From a virus, in IMG/VR virus record IMGVR_UViG_3300014839_000010, positions 1-50,742 of that record: 50,742 nt of DNA; one strand, written 5' to 3'. The notes under the pieces were generated by a model. That model was not told the DNA's origin. It saw only the letters and a program-made list of their open reading frames with translations, and did not search any database. Of the stretch, positions 10,401 through 19,500 are shown piece after piece. The first letter of the stretch is position 1, and each line of letters opens with the position of its first letter. Made by a program: the position numbers and the translations under genes.

Positions 10401-11938
10401 GGAATCAGATTTATATCATCATTGGTCAAGAACTTCATTACATCTGTATTTCCACCCACTTCCCAAACCATATAGTTATTTAGATAATCTCGTAGCGGTT
10501 TTGCCACATCCTTGTACATCTTCTGATATGTACTAAAATGACCAGGAGTCATATTTTGAGGATAAGAAAGGGTAAACGATCTAAGGGAAACTCTAAAGTT
10601 GAAATCTTTTGCCACCTGTGCTAATGCATTTTTAGCTTCCTGTAAAATGTCTACACTCAACCCCTCATTAGCTAATCTAGCCTTGGCTTCATCAACTTCA
10701 ATATTTTCGGATAAAGAGATGTCAACAGTATTACAAAAGGGAAGATTCGGCACGGTGTTACTGTTTAGTTCATTTACAATACATCCAACAAAGTCATTAT
10801 TATCCTGATCAAATTCAATTGTTTTCTTATCTGCCCCTATATAAGTAAAGCTAGCATTTTTATATAAATCATATTTAGCCAAACGAAGTAATGGATTTCT
10901 GACATAGATAGGATCTCGTCTACTTATCTGCCGAAACTTAATAGAGTTCCTATTAACAGTTTCGAGGATATGGCTCAGTTCTGATAAGTTAGTAGAAGAA
11001 CAGGGTTTAAAACCGTCATCTATATCTACATCCGCATTAGCGAATAGGGAGATATTAATATCCATATTGGCCGCACCAAGAAACTGAGCGGTAGGAAGTG
11101 TATGTCCAAGGACTGGGATACTGGGCACATAAGTAGTAAGATTAAGTTCTAGTTGGACAGGGATCAATTCACCCTCATGTCTAGTGCCTTCCCCACTGAT
11201 ATAATATGACTGATAACGATAATATATATCGTCTCCCATTAACTTTGTAACATGTTTATCATCAAGTTTGGTCCATCCAGTTGTGTTCTTACCTAGAACT
11301 TTACTAAATTGATAATCCTTATAGATAATCTCTAATTCTTTTCCAAAACCATTAATCGCATTTATATATTTGTCATTAACAAAAGTACTATTCTGATAGA
11401 ATTCCTTATATGCAGGGCTTTCTTCTGGCGAATCAACTGGTCCATCCTTACCTACATATTTGAAGTTGGGGGAATATGGCCAATAGTTAAAAAACTTCAT
11501 TGTTATCAGACAGTTAACGGTGTCTGGACTCTGGGTATTATATGTAACTCTAATCCCCTGGATACATGCAGCTATATTCTTAACCTCTTCTGAATCCATT
11601 TCTCCAGCTAATTCTTTCCTAATCTTCTCGTTGTCAATCGAGCAAAATGGACACTTACGAGTTTGAATTATCAAGGGAGCCAACTGCTTATTAATAATAT
11701 TCTTGGCTTCTTGAGCTTCATTCATCGCAAAGTTATAGCCAGTAGCAAAAACAAGATTAAGCATTATAATTATATCTTTCTGTCCAGACTTAACCTTAAT
11801 AGGACTAGTAGACCTCAATGCTGGTATAGCAAAGTTATTCTCTCGTTTGATAACTTGGATACTCTGCGGCGGGATATCAAATACAATATCATTAATTCTA
11901 AAATAACCCTGTGGCTTAATCTCTTGAACAGTACTCAT
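7433..11938 (-). CDS. Giant baseplate hub protein (gp27 / late control D-like) with membrane-like segment
   Basis: This is 1501 residues from the ATG at 11938, which overlaps the TGA of the preceding gene (TGATG). A TTG one codon earlier is an extension artefact. Family signs of the baseplate hub are RVQLRLGYDSDPDNLTVEFN followed by GKVTEV near residues 800-830, TAWDTLQELSLRHPDTIVSA with YDTRMTLFAGYP near 990-1030, and IKPHDIVFIFDTYNQIFGAV followed by DTGFITEITPNLLV near 1215-1265. Unusually, a long hydrophobic stretch lies near residues 931-978 (PAGLVIGVGVGIWKISKAIY), inside the hub region. A CxxC pair (CPFC) lies near residue 97. The C-terminal 250 residues are Ala-rich and helical. Hub proteins join tube, spike and wedge. 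This one is far longer than the usual 300-500 residues, so extra domains are likely. Confidence 0.75.
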   Translation of the reverse strand: MSTVQEIKPQGYFRINDIVFDIPPQSIQVIKRENNFAIPALRSTSPIKVKSGQKDIIIMLNLVFATGYNFAMNEAQEAKNIINKQLAPLIIQTRKCPFCSIDNEKIRKELAGEMDSEEVKNIAACIQGIRVTYNTQSPDTVNCLITMKFFNYWPYSPNFKYVGKDGPVDSPEESPAYKEFYQNSTFVNDKYINAINGFGKELEIIYKDYQFSKVLGKNTTGWTKLDDKHVTKLMGDDIYYRYQSYYISGEGTRHEGELIPVQLELNLTTYVPSIPVLGHTLPTAQFLGAANMDINISLFANADVDIDDGFKPCSSTNLSELSHILETVNRNSIKFRQISRRDPIYVRNPLLRLAKYDLYKNASFTYIGADKKTIEFDQDNNDFVGCIVNELNSNTVPNLPFCNTVDISLSENIEVDEAKARLANEGLSVDILQEAKNALAQVAKDFNFRVSLRSFTLSYPQNMTPGHFSTYQKMYKDVAKPLRDYLNNYMVWEVGGNTDVMKFLTNDDINLIPKELRSEWLTLKDAREKKLISISNNLTNILNSDPLPSYQWYLKRLATINTTTASPCYPDMKLPNKDKEDPRSLCGKNPDFYWQNYSDQYSNYIRQAAYAPVIEEFGKVYKMTVDAMASPKTSNKLAGSEKVVQLAPPLLAVGNGNKIDQKESSVIHDFSVQGQTITLAAAIKNIESTSYTMRRAMPTFKLYFLDESVYDNKNSGENVWRNFADFYNVNKVKEIRLIKNKDVAPDLLILHVTNLENDLVNTDFPTIQKDDNWTVNDAHTVTGSGYVSNKNLMPKKDEKIKQLMLSQGTRVQLRLGYDSDPDNLTVEFNGKVTEVSGSDVLEITSQSLAVELIADEKGSTMEGKWSYSVNSESNDLAARLLKNDCNEVESFGDKGRHSTFADCGPSTWFNGLNGIGLAENLFFPSIGYSGGWDAFRGAMTAVSLGFAISSFFPPAGLVIGVGVGIWKISKAIYHSIFNFPFTVYKQTAWDTLQELSLRHPDTIVSAVPYDTRMTLFAGYPEQLYLYRGPNLSENMNNTNTTLLGSVLSNRVYYDRVKNTLGSNPALLSEQALRKTIIKPYRQYEEVMSNEPKLEKSLDYLLKYMKPFRNYHIITSEHDIISNNMRCNGEANNAVKVIAPKDSSDANFDGSVGFENYEESTLMKADDDIEPRHVKTGTFVFHNAIDWGEIKLRDRYALSLLVKSMKKIYQGEIVILGRPGIKPHDIVFIFDTYNQIFGAVEVEQVVQTFSYDTGFITEITPNLLVFNNNLSGMAQIKALWAYATALFTKNMELAIENRFTPDAVPGYGAGKQVTEGAIDLIKNPLRVSAANRVATAVADVAKSGSDAVKAAAKSGYASYGNAMEAARYNAFLEGAEVSRMAKLTLAAEKLAVPVSEVAASSASKLAFPLAKTLMSKGPLILVSLFADDIVDTWFKWSKYRQPISVLPVKRNGENWTLGLYGAVDNTDWEKLKQSLGNAGNRIASATGIVVNKILGNRLNIGG

Positions 11939-14900
11939 CAATGACCCCTATTTACCTTTCGATCAATATAATCTTGCGTCATATGCTGTCTAAAATCTTT
12001 TATATTCATGTTAACATTTGGAGTATTAAAATACGAGCTTAAAGATGATGGATCTGGAACATCGCTAACCCTACCCTTAATCTGAACTCTTTGCTTGCCC
12101 GGTATAGAATATTTCGTCCTAGGGAACCTAACTTGTTCCCTTACCCGACTAGAAGACTCATGTTCTTTGGTCGCAAGTGAAACTGGTACTTCTTTGGGCG
12201 AAGTTAAAAGAGTTGCAGCCAATCCGATCCCAGCAGCAGGTAGTAGACCATATTTACCAACATTCTTCAAGGCTCTACCAAATAGATTCTTTCCTTGAGT
12301 CGCCATAGCAGTTGCGTGTGGAGCGAGGATGGACTCACCCTTGGCGAGAGCTAGTTTAAGTTGTTCTTGACTAAGCCCATGCCCTACCCGTTGTGCGTCA
12401 AAGAAATGAGACATAGTCTCATCACTCGTTAACTCATTGTAAACATTAGCAAATCCATGCACATCTTCCTTTTTTACTTTACTAGATGAAACAATCCTAT
12501 TAAGCAGATCTTCTGAAAATTGACCACGTGCAGCACGTATCTCATTCCCCAATCCTGATTCCCCCTCTTTAAAGGTAATCATATCCAAGAATCCTCTTGT
12601 CCCAGCTATCCTCGATTCAGTACTCATATTACTATTTGGATTGATCGTTTCAAGTAGTTTGGGGAGAGTGTCTCCCAATAGGGCGTGTTCGGGCAAGACT
12701 TTCGATTTAAGCGCATTTTCCGCTATAAGTAGGCCCAAGGTATCAGTTCGATAAAACTTCCTCCATTCGTCAAATGTGGGTGATTTAGACAGTCCTGTAC
12801 GTAAGCCCATATGAACTGGTTCTAACGCAGTGGACAATAAACCTATCATTCCCTTTTCCGTTTTGCCCATAGCATAAGACATTTCATTAACCTTTAATGC
12901 CCCGCCTTCATAGTACATCTTGAAAGCATCCTGAGTTCCTTTGGTCTTGGGATTGTAATATGTGAAGATACTACTTAATGTATCCCTGTATGCCCTTCCA
13001 GCTTCTGCCGCAAAACCTTCTCCTCCGGCCATGGCTGCAGTTAAAGCTTTATCTTGATTTACCATACCAATAACAGTTAAAGGATCTCTATCAAAGTCCA
13101 ACCCCAATGAGGTGAGATAAGGTTTATGGCTTTGAAGACTCGTAACATATGCAGTACCGGGATTGTGACCCCTAGTTTTAGCGCCGAATTTCTCTGCACT
13201 TGTCAATAAACCGGGCACGACTCTGACCACACCCTCAGCCGGTTCTCTTGTAACGGCTATAGGAATACCAATAGTTTCAGCTAGTTCAACTGCTTTCCTT
13301 CCCTTCATTCTCCTTATCATTTTCTCTGCTGTCTCTGATCCAGAACCATATTTTTCATTTATCGCCTTAATTCTACCTTGATCAAGCATAGACTCCGATA
13401 TTTGAGAGGCATATCCCTTAGCTATATCCGGATTATGCATAGCGGCAACAAAGACTTCTTGGCCACCATATAGATCCCCTGCTCGCTTTCTTAAGGCTTC
13501 TTTTCCCCACTCGGCCATCCCAGGTAGTTCTGATTGAGCTTGGGCGAATACCGAACCCGATACCCGACCCTTAAATGACGATTTTACAAAAGTCTTACTA
13601 ATAGTCTTAATGTTTTCATCTAGTTCTGTCGCTGCGAATTGAAGGGCAGGAGTATTCTTGTTCCTATTTAATGCTAATTCTAAAATCCTTCTAGTCTGAA
13701 CATCTAGGTCTCCAGCGACTGTTTCTCCACCAATTGATATCCCCCGTCCAATATGTGGTTCTAATTCTTCGGAACTAGAAATAACAAGCCTATCTATTAA
13801 TTTGTGATGTTCAGTCTCTGCGGCGCTATCTCCCAGAGCTATAACTAAGTTATCTTTACCCCCAAGTTCACTTATTAAAGCTTTCCTTCTCTCTAGATTC
13901 TGATCGAATAATGCATCTAAAAGTTCTCCTTGTGTCGGAGAAATTAGGACCCCATTCCTATTGATCTTGGCATTTTGCAATCTAGACAGAGGTATAGCCT
14001 CTTTCGTTTTATCGGTCATAAGAGACAAATATTTCTGCATCTCTTCAGATTGAGAAGCTGGAGATGGACCAGAATAAGTCATACGGCTACGAATATCCGC
14101 AGCAACTTCTTCGGGATATGTTGCGGTGATTGCAGATAAAACTCTTTCAGATACAGAACCCATCTTATTGAATCCAGATTGTGAGCCATGTTGTTCTAAA
14201 CTTAATAGTATTGGATTAACGGCTATCTCTTCTCCGGCTGGTGGAAGTATTTCATCACCAATAAGTGCTGTTATATTTCTGTGTATGTCTTCACCCTCTA
14301 TCCCCTTAGATCTAGCCCAATTAAATAGACCTTCGATCTGTTTCTCTGTTCGTACTCCTTCAGGAACAGACCAACGCTTCCCATCCTTCTGTAAACCCAA
14401 GGCCCTAAGGACTTCTTCCGCTTCAGGAGTGTTCTTTCTTGCTAGTTTAGTCGACCAAATAGTAAGAGCATTAGAGAATTCTTTCTGGCCGATAACACCT
14501 TCAGATAGAAATTTAGCAGTGGGGTGTTCTCCAAGAAGCACATCTACATGCCCCCATTTCTTTTTATCTAAATCTTTTATCGAACTAGCTATTTTATGAT
14601 TATTAAGATAGTAATCATAATTACGTAATAGATTAGCCACGCTGAACGGAGTAGTATGGGCAGTACCCTTGAAACCAGAAAAGAACTTTTGACCTTCTCC
14701 AGCATCCCATTCAGAAGTTAGACTAACCGCTAGTTCTTTTTCTCGCTTACCCGGCAATAGACGAATATCGCGGAGATAAGAATTGACATCTCTATTCACA
14801 TTTTCATATTCTTCTTCTGCTGATTGGGCTGATCTACCGAGATTAAGACCCGTAACGTAATATTTCTTTCCACCCGCAGCAAGTCTACCGAGTTCCTCTG

Positions 14901-16557
14901 ATAATTCACCACGATTCATCATATTAAATAAATCTTGTTTAGTAAAACCAATTTGAGTGGCAGCAATATCACTCGTCATCTGATTTAATACCGTATCAAA
15001 CTCTTCACTTAGACCACTTCTCTTTACATGGTGAACATTAAGTTTATTTGAGGCGACAATGGACCCTTCTTGAATCAACATCTCTTCAGCTGCAAGATTG
15101 GCCCTATATCCTTCTAATTCCTTTTTCCTTTTATATAGTTTAGATATATGTTTTTTATGTATACCACCCATTCTTTCTAGTTCTAATCTTCTATCATCTA
15201 CCCCTAAAAGTTTTTCTTCATAATATGTAGTATCTTTGCCCTGACTTTTAAGGTCCTTTATCTTGCGGACAAAGTTACTTTGACCAGGAGGGTTAATCCC
15301 AAAATATGAGTTAGTTACGGGATTGACTTTAGCATAGTTGAGTGAAGCGTCTACCCCTTCTAAGATTTTTTCTTGTGCAGTTATTTGAGATTCAACTGAA
15401 CCTATCTCTTGGCGCAAGGCAGCTTGAAATTCTGCAAATTTGTCTGCATTAACTGAAGCAGCCTCAAATTCTCTTAACGACTTGGTTCCTAATGCTGAAC
15501 TGATTGTGGGTTTTTTACCACCTCTAATAAACTCAGTTGGACGTATACCTTTCTTGGACGTGAAATTAAACCCACCACCAATAAATTGTTCAACTAGAGA
15601 ACCTGGCAAGAATGCTTGTCCTTCCTCTGTCATCTCTCCAGTTCCAGGAGTTAATCCCTTATCCTTGATAGCTTGCAAGAGACGAGATTGTACAACATCT
15701 TTACGTACATCCCCCATAGGAGAGATATGAATTGTACTTTTCTTGAGGGCAGCAATATTTTCATTACGCCCAAAACCGCTCTCTTGTAGGGTTGCTATTT
15801 CTTTGTCACTTACTCCAGGAGTTCCCTCAAATATTAACTTCTGTTTCATTGTCTGATAAATATCTTTAGGGTTAGAAGTAGAGTTAAACTCACGAGGATT
15901 CTGGCCATATGGCATCAAAGATTTACTTAAGGTCTTTTCGTATTCCCCTAAAGTAGCTATATCGCTTTTAACAATCTCACCAGAATCAGATAGAACCCAA
16001 CTTGACGCATAAGTTCTTGGTGAGGGTTTAGCAATCAACACATCTCCACTTTGATTTACGGGAAGTACCGAGAATGTAGTTGTTTTAATACCTGATCTTG
16101 GAATCATATTAAATTCAGACAATCTACCATCAGCCGTATATACAGACCTAATATCTATATGCGTTCCATATCCATAATCCCCGGATATCTTGTCTATAAG
16201 TGATTGGGCCTTTGTTCGAAGATCGGGACTGAGTTCTCCCATCATCGACGAGAACTTACCCTTATCCGCCAGATTAGCATCAACAACTTTATAGGTTGGT
16301 TCTAACGAATCCACAAATTGTGCAACAGAAACGGGCTTGAAATCTACCTTATTCTTAATGAACTGAGAGGTAGGTGTTTTATATACATTAGTAAATTTAC
16401 TAATATAATTAGAGGGTTGAATGAAATTGGCCAAGGGTTTGCCCATCTCACGATGGGTTTTATAAAGACCATAACCAGTACCCGCAGCAAGTGCAAGCTT
16501 ACCCGCGAAAGAGAATATATCAGTTGAATCATTCTTGGTTTCTAAGGACGAGATCAT
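11938..16557 (-). CDS. Giant virion protein of unknown function (1539 aa), tail-associated
   Basis: This is a 1539-residue protein. Its ATG overlaps the TGA of the 2410-residue gene (ATGA) and its end overlaps the hub gene, so the three giants are probably translated as a coupled set. Near the N-terminus (residues 15-35) lies a Gly/Ala hydrophobic helix (FAGKLALAAGTGYGLYKTHR), and near the C-terminus another (GKYGLLPAAGIGLAATLL). Likely coiled coils occur near residues 355-405 (FQAALRQEIGSVESQITAQE) and 450-492 (KLYKRKKELEGYRANLAAEE). The middle is mixed helical with many charged residues. I see no nuclease, lysozyme or polymerase motif. Length, hydrophobic ends and position between the tape-measure slot and the hub suggest a second tape-measure-like, tail-lumen or ejected protein. 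This is inference. Confidence 0.5.
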   Translation of the reverse strand: MISSLETKNDSTDIFSFAGKLALAAGTGYGLYKTHREMGKPLANFIQPSNYISKFTNVYKTPTSQFIKNKVDFKPVSVAQFVDSLEPTYKVVDANLADKGKFSSMMGELSPDLRTKAQSLIDKISGDYGYGTHIDIRSVYTADGRLSEFNMIPRSGIKTTTFSVLPVNQSGDVLIAKPSPRTYASSWVLSDSGEIVKSDIATLGEYEKTLSKSLMPYGQNPREFNSTSNPKDIYQTMKQKLIFEGTPGVSDKEIATLQESGFGRNENIAALKKSTIHISPMGDVRKDVVQSRLLQAIKDKGLTPGTGEMTEEGQAFLPGSLVEQFIGGGFNFTSKKGIRPTEFIRGGKKPTISSALGTKSLREFEAASVNADKFAEFQAALRQEIGSVESQITAQEKILEGVDASLNYAKVNPVTNSYFGINPPGQSNFVRKIKDLKSQGKDTTYYEEKLLGVDDRRLELERMGGIHKKHISKLYKRKKELEGYRANLAAEEMLIQEGSIVASNKLNVHHVKRSGLSEEFDTVLNQMTSDIAATQIGFTKQDLFNMMNRGELSEELGRLAAGGKKYYVTGLNLGRSAQSAEEEYENVNRDVNSYLRDIRLLPGKREKELAVSLTSEWDAGEGQKFFSGFKGTAHTTPFSVANLLRNYDYYLNNHKIASSIKDLDKKKWGHVDVLLGEHPTAKFLSEGVIGQKEFSNALTIWSTKLARKNTPEAEEVLRALGLQKDGKRWSVPEGVRTEKQIEGLFNWARSKGIEGEDIHRNITALIGDEILPPAGEEIAVNPILLSLEQHGSQSGFNKMGSVSERVLSAITATYPEEVAADIRSRMTYSGPSPASQSEEMQKYLSLMTDKTKEAIPLSRLQNAKINRNGVLISPTQGELLDALFDQNLERRKALISELGGKDNLVIALGDSAAETEHHKLIDRLVISSSEELEPHIGRGISIGGETVAGDLDVQTRRILELALNRNKNTPALQFAATELDENIKTISKTFVKSSFKGRVSGSVFAQAQSELPGMAEWGKEALRKRAGDLYGGQEVFVAAMHNPDIAKGYASQISESMLDQGRIKAINEKYGSGSETAEKMIRRMKGRKAVELAETIGIPIAVTREPAEGVVRVVPGLLTSAEKFGAKTRGHNPGTAYVTSLQSHKPYLTSLGLDFDRDPLTVIGMVNQDKALTAAMAGGEGFAAEAGRAYRDTLSSIFTYYNPKTKGTQDAFKMYYEGGALKVNEMSYAMGKTEKGMIGLLSTALEPVHMGLRTGLSKSPTFDEWRKFYRTDTLGLLIAENALKSKVLPEHALLGDTLPKLLETINPNSNMSTESRIAGTRGFLDMITFKEGESGLGNEIRAARGQFSEDLLNRIVSSSKVKKEDVHGFANVYNELTSDETMSHFFDAQRVGHGLSQEQLKLALAKGESILAPHATAMATQGKNLFGRALKNVGKYGLLPAAGIGLAATLLTSPKEVPVSLATKEHESSSRVREQVRFPRTKYSIPGKQRVQIKGRVSDVPDPSSLSSYFNTPNVNMNIKDFRQHMTQDYIDRKVNRGH

Positions 16558-19500
16558 CTAATGTGTCCACCCTGTCTTAAGTGTTGGTCGATTTCTTTTG
16601 ACCTATCCTGATCTAGGTCTATATCTACAGAAGCACTATATCTAGAACCAATTGAAATGTCTACATTTTGAACGCCCATAGAGGCTACATGATCGTATGT
16701 ACTTTGTAGATCATTTCTCTCTGGTATTTTAACATATTTGACAGCTTCTTCCAAGTATGGTTTTCGACCCAATGCTCTAACCCTATTCTCCCATAGGTTA
16801 TAGTCATGATAGTCTAATCCCTCATTAATCAAATACTTAAGTTGTACATCCTTCATGTCCACATCAGACCGCCAACCTATCCAATCATCTGGCGGTAAAG
16901 TATCTTGGGACATGAATTGATCAACATCAGACTGGCGCCTAGCTCGCATCTGGATTCTTCTATTGGTTAATTCTTTACGCATTGACTCAAGTTCTTCAGG
17001 AGATCCTTCAACCTCACCATTCTTCATCCGATTATACAATTGCTTATCCCACTGAGCCTGATAGAAATCTTGCATATTCTCTGGGACAAGACTTTGTATC
17101 TTCTCTTTCTGCGTATCTGGAGCATCCAGGAAAGCTTGGAAGAATGATCTTTCACTCTTGGGCATAGACATCATAATCTCATATGGATATGAGTAGGGGT
17201 CAGTTCCGGCAAGTGTATTGTGCTTCATTTTAATCGCCGCAGACATACCCCAAGAATCACCCCTCGATTTGGCTTCTCTCTCAAGATGTTCTGCCTTGGC
17301 ATACTTCAACTTATCAAAATAGTCTTCTATCTCTCTCTTCTGTTGTATCTTCTCTGGAATCCCATTCCAGCCCAATCTATGTTCTAGTGTTTCTGCGGCT
17401 GGCTCTATGAAGTGCTCAATGGGTTTTTCCCATAACTTAAAGTCTCTGCCATAAATCTGCTCTTGGTATTGGGTCATTGCATCAGATGCAGGTAGAAATT
17501 TGTGAGCAGGAGACAAAGGGAGTAACTGTTCTAGTGGGTTAGCTTTAGCCAGATCAGTTAATGCCGCCGCATATGAAGCTATAATTCCTGCATTCTCTGG
17601 GTCTCTAAACTCTCTTAATCTTCTCTTTTCTTTTAGTTCTTGTTCTGTCTGAGTATAGATCTCTCGTTCTCTATCATTTAGGTTCCCGCTCTTATTCAGT
17701 TCTTGCATTTCGGCTTGAGACTGCCTAAACTCATGCGAGTACATAGCCACATCTGCAAGGATTTTATATTTATGAGCTAATGGGTAATTCTCTGGTTCCA
17801 TACCTTTAAGTTCCGGATATCTAGCCTCATATCCCTTACCCGGCAAACGATATTCCCCTTCATCAACCTTCGTATAGGGGTCGCCCTGATGGTAGTTCAA
17901 GTAGTAATCTTCGCCTGGCATCCACGAAGGCATATTGTTCGGTAGTGGATTTACGTATTCTACATCTGCTGTCCTTCTAGGAATGATACGACGAATTGCT
18001 TCTGTTAACCCAAATCCACCGCCAAGATTAAGACCCCAGAAGTCTCTTTGAGTGCTAGTTATGTCTGATCCAGGTTCTAAGATGGGGGTATCGGAGTAAA
18101 GTTCTTTCCCACCAGTGACATTTTTTGCAACTGCTGAAGCAATGAACCCTCTCAAACCAGCAGCTTCATATCCCGTATACCACTGCTGTTGCAATTGCTG
18201 CCTATAGTCATATGGACTAATCGCACCACGTTGTGGTAACCCACCTAATTCATATGACGGAGCAAATTCTTTATTCTCAGGTAATCCACCCGGTTCTTGG
18301 AATTCAGGATTATAAACCCTAGGAGGCTTAAGCAATCTACCTAAGGTCATTTCATAAAGAGGACCAAAGATACCCATAGCTTCTCCAGAAGGTCCAGTAA
18401 CCGGATATGGTCTATCTTTTCTTAGTCTATCTTCTACTTCATATGGGTTCAGAAACTCTCTAGCCCATCTCTTAAGTGGAAATTCGTCAGCATTATCTTC
18501 ATAGATTGATTTCTCTTTATATCCAGACATCAATCGTGCGTACCAATTAGGTCTAAAATAAGAAATCTGGCTATTATGCATTAAGAATCCTGGTCCAACA
18601 AAACTATTAGAGCCAGGTACTTCAAAGTCATATACTATACCATTATATTCTTCTATTTTTATACTATTTATTTTTATTGCAAATCCACTTTCAAGTTCTG
18701 TATATCCACAAGTAGTTTTTGATAAATTTAAACTGTTTATGGGGACTTCTTTAATCGGAATGATCTTGTTTAACTTTTCTGATGCAGCAGAAGGTATTAA
18801 AATTTCTTGGGTAGAATACCCATCTTTTGTAATGGACTTTTTCCCAAGAAAAGAATATATTTTAATTTTTGTTAGTAAAAGTTGGAATTGTTTCATCATA
18901 GGAGTAGGATGCATTCCTATCCTTATTGAATTTCTCTTAATAGACCCATCACCAGCAATAAATCCGTCAACAAGACCATAAATAAAATAGTTGTTAGCAA
19001 ACATTATCTCTTTACTAAATATCTTATCCCCATTAGTGGCAGTTCCTGGGATTAGTTTTCTTATGAGTTCTGTTAGGATTGATGAATTAATAGTAATTTC
19101 AATTCCATTTTCACTGGTACTTCTTATATCTGATTCCAATTTGAAAGTATTGTAGATATATTCTTTAATAAAATTTATGTAGTTGTTTTCGTTTTTATGA
19201 AAAGCAAACTTAATAGAATTATCGATTATGCATCCTTCAGCTGCATAAAAACCACAAAATTTGCCGAAATCATAGGTCAAATCTATAGTATCTATATTCG
19301 GGAAGTCAAGTTTTTTCCTTCTGGGTTGTCCACCCTTTTTGCTTAATTTAGTCAGATCAAGAGACCTATACCTTATCTGCATCTCGGTTAAATTATTCTC
19401 TTTCATTATCGATAATAATTTCACTCTACGATCTATAGATCTGCACCTCAATCCTTTCCACAGGACTATTTCTTTGTCAATAGTTGTATTATATTTGCAT

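Noticed and set aside
11939-11941. TTG as start of the baseplate hub
   Set aside because: It adds a single residue. The adjacent ATG overlaps the upstream stop in the manner used throughout the window.
16344-16532. Minus-strand frame of 62 residues inside the 1539-residue gene
   Set aside because: It is fully contained in another frame of a real gene, with no site or pattern of its own. The same holds for small frames near 19997-20397, 35464, 38423 and 41853.
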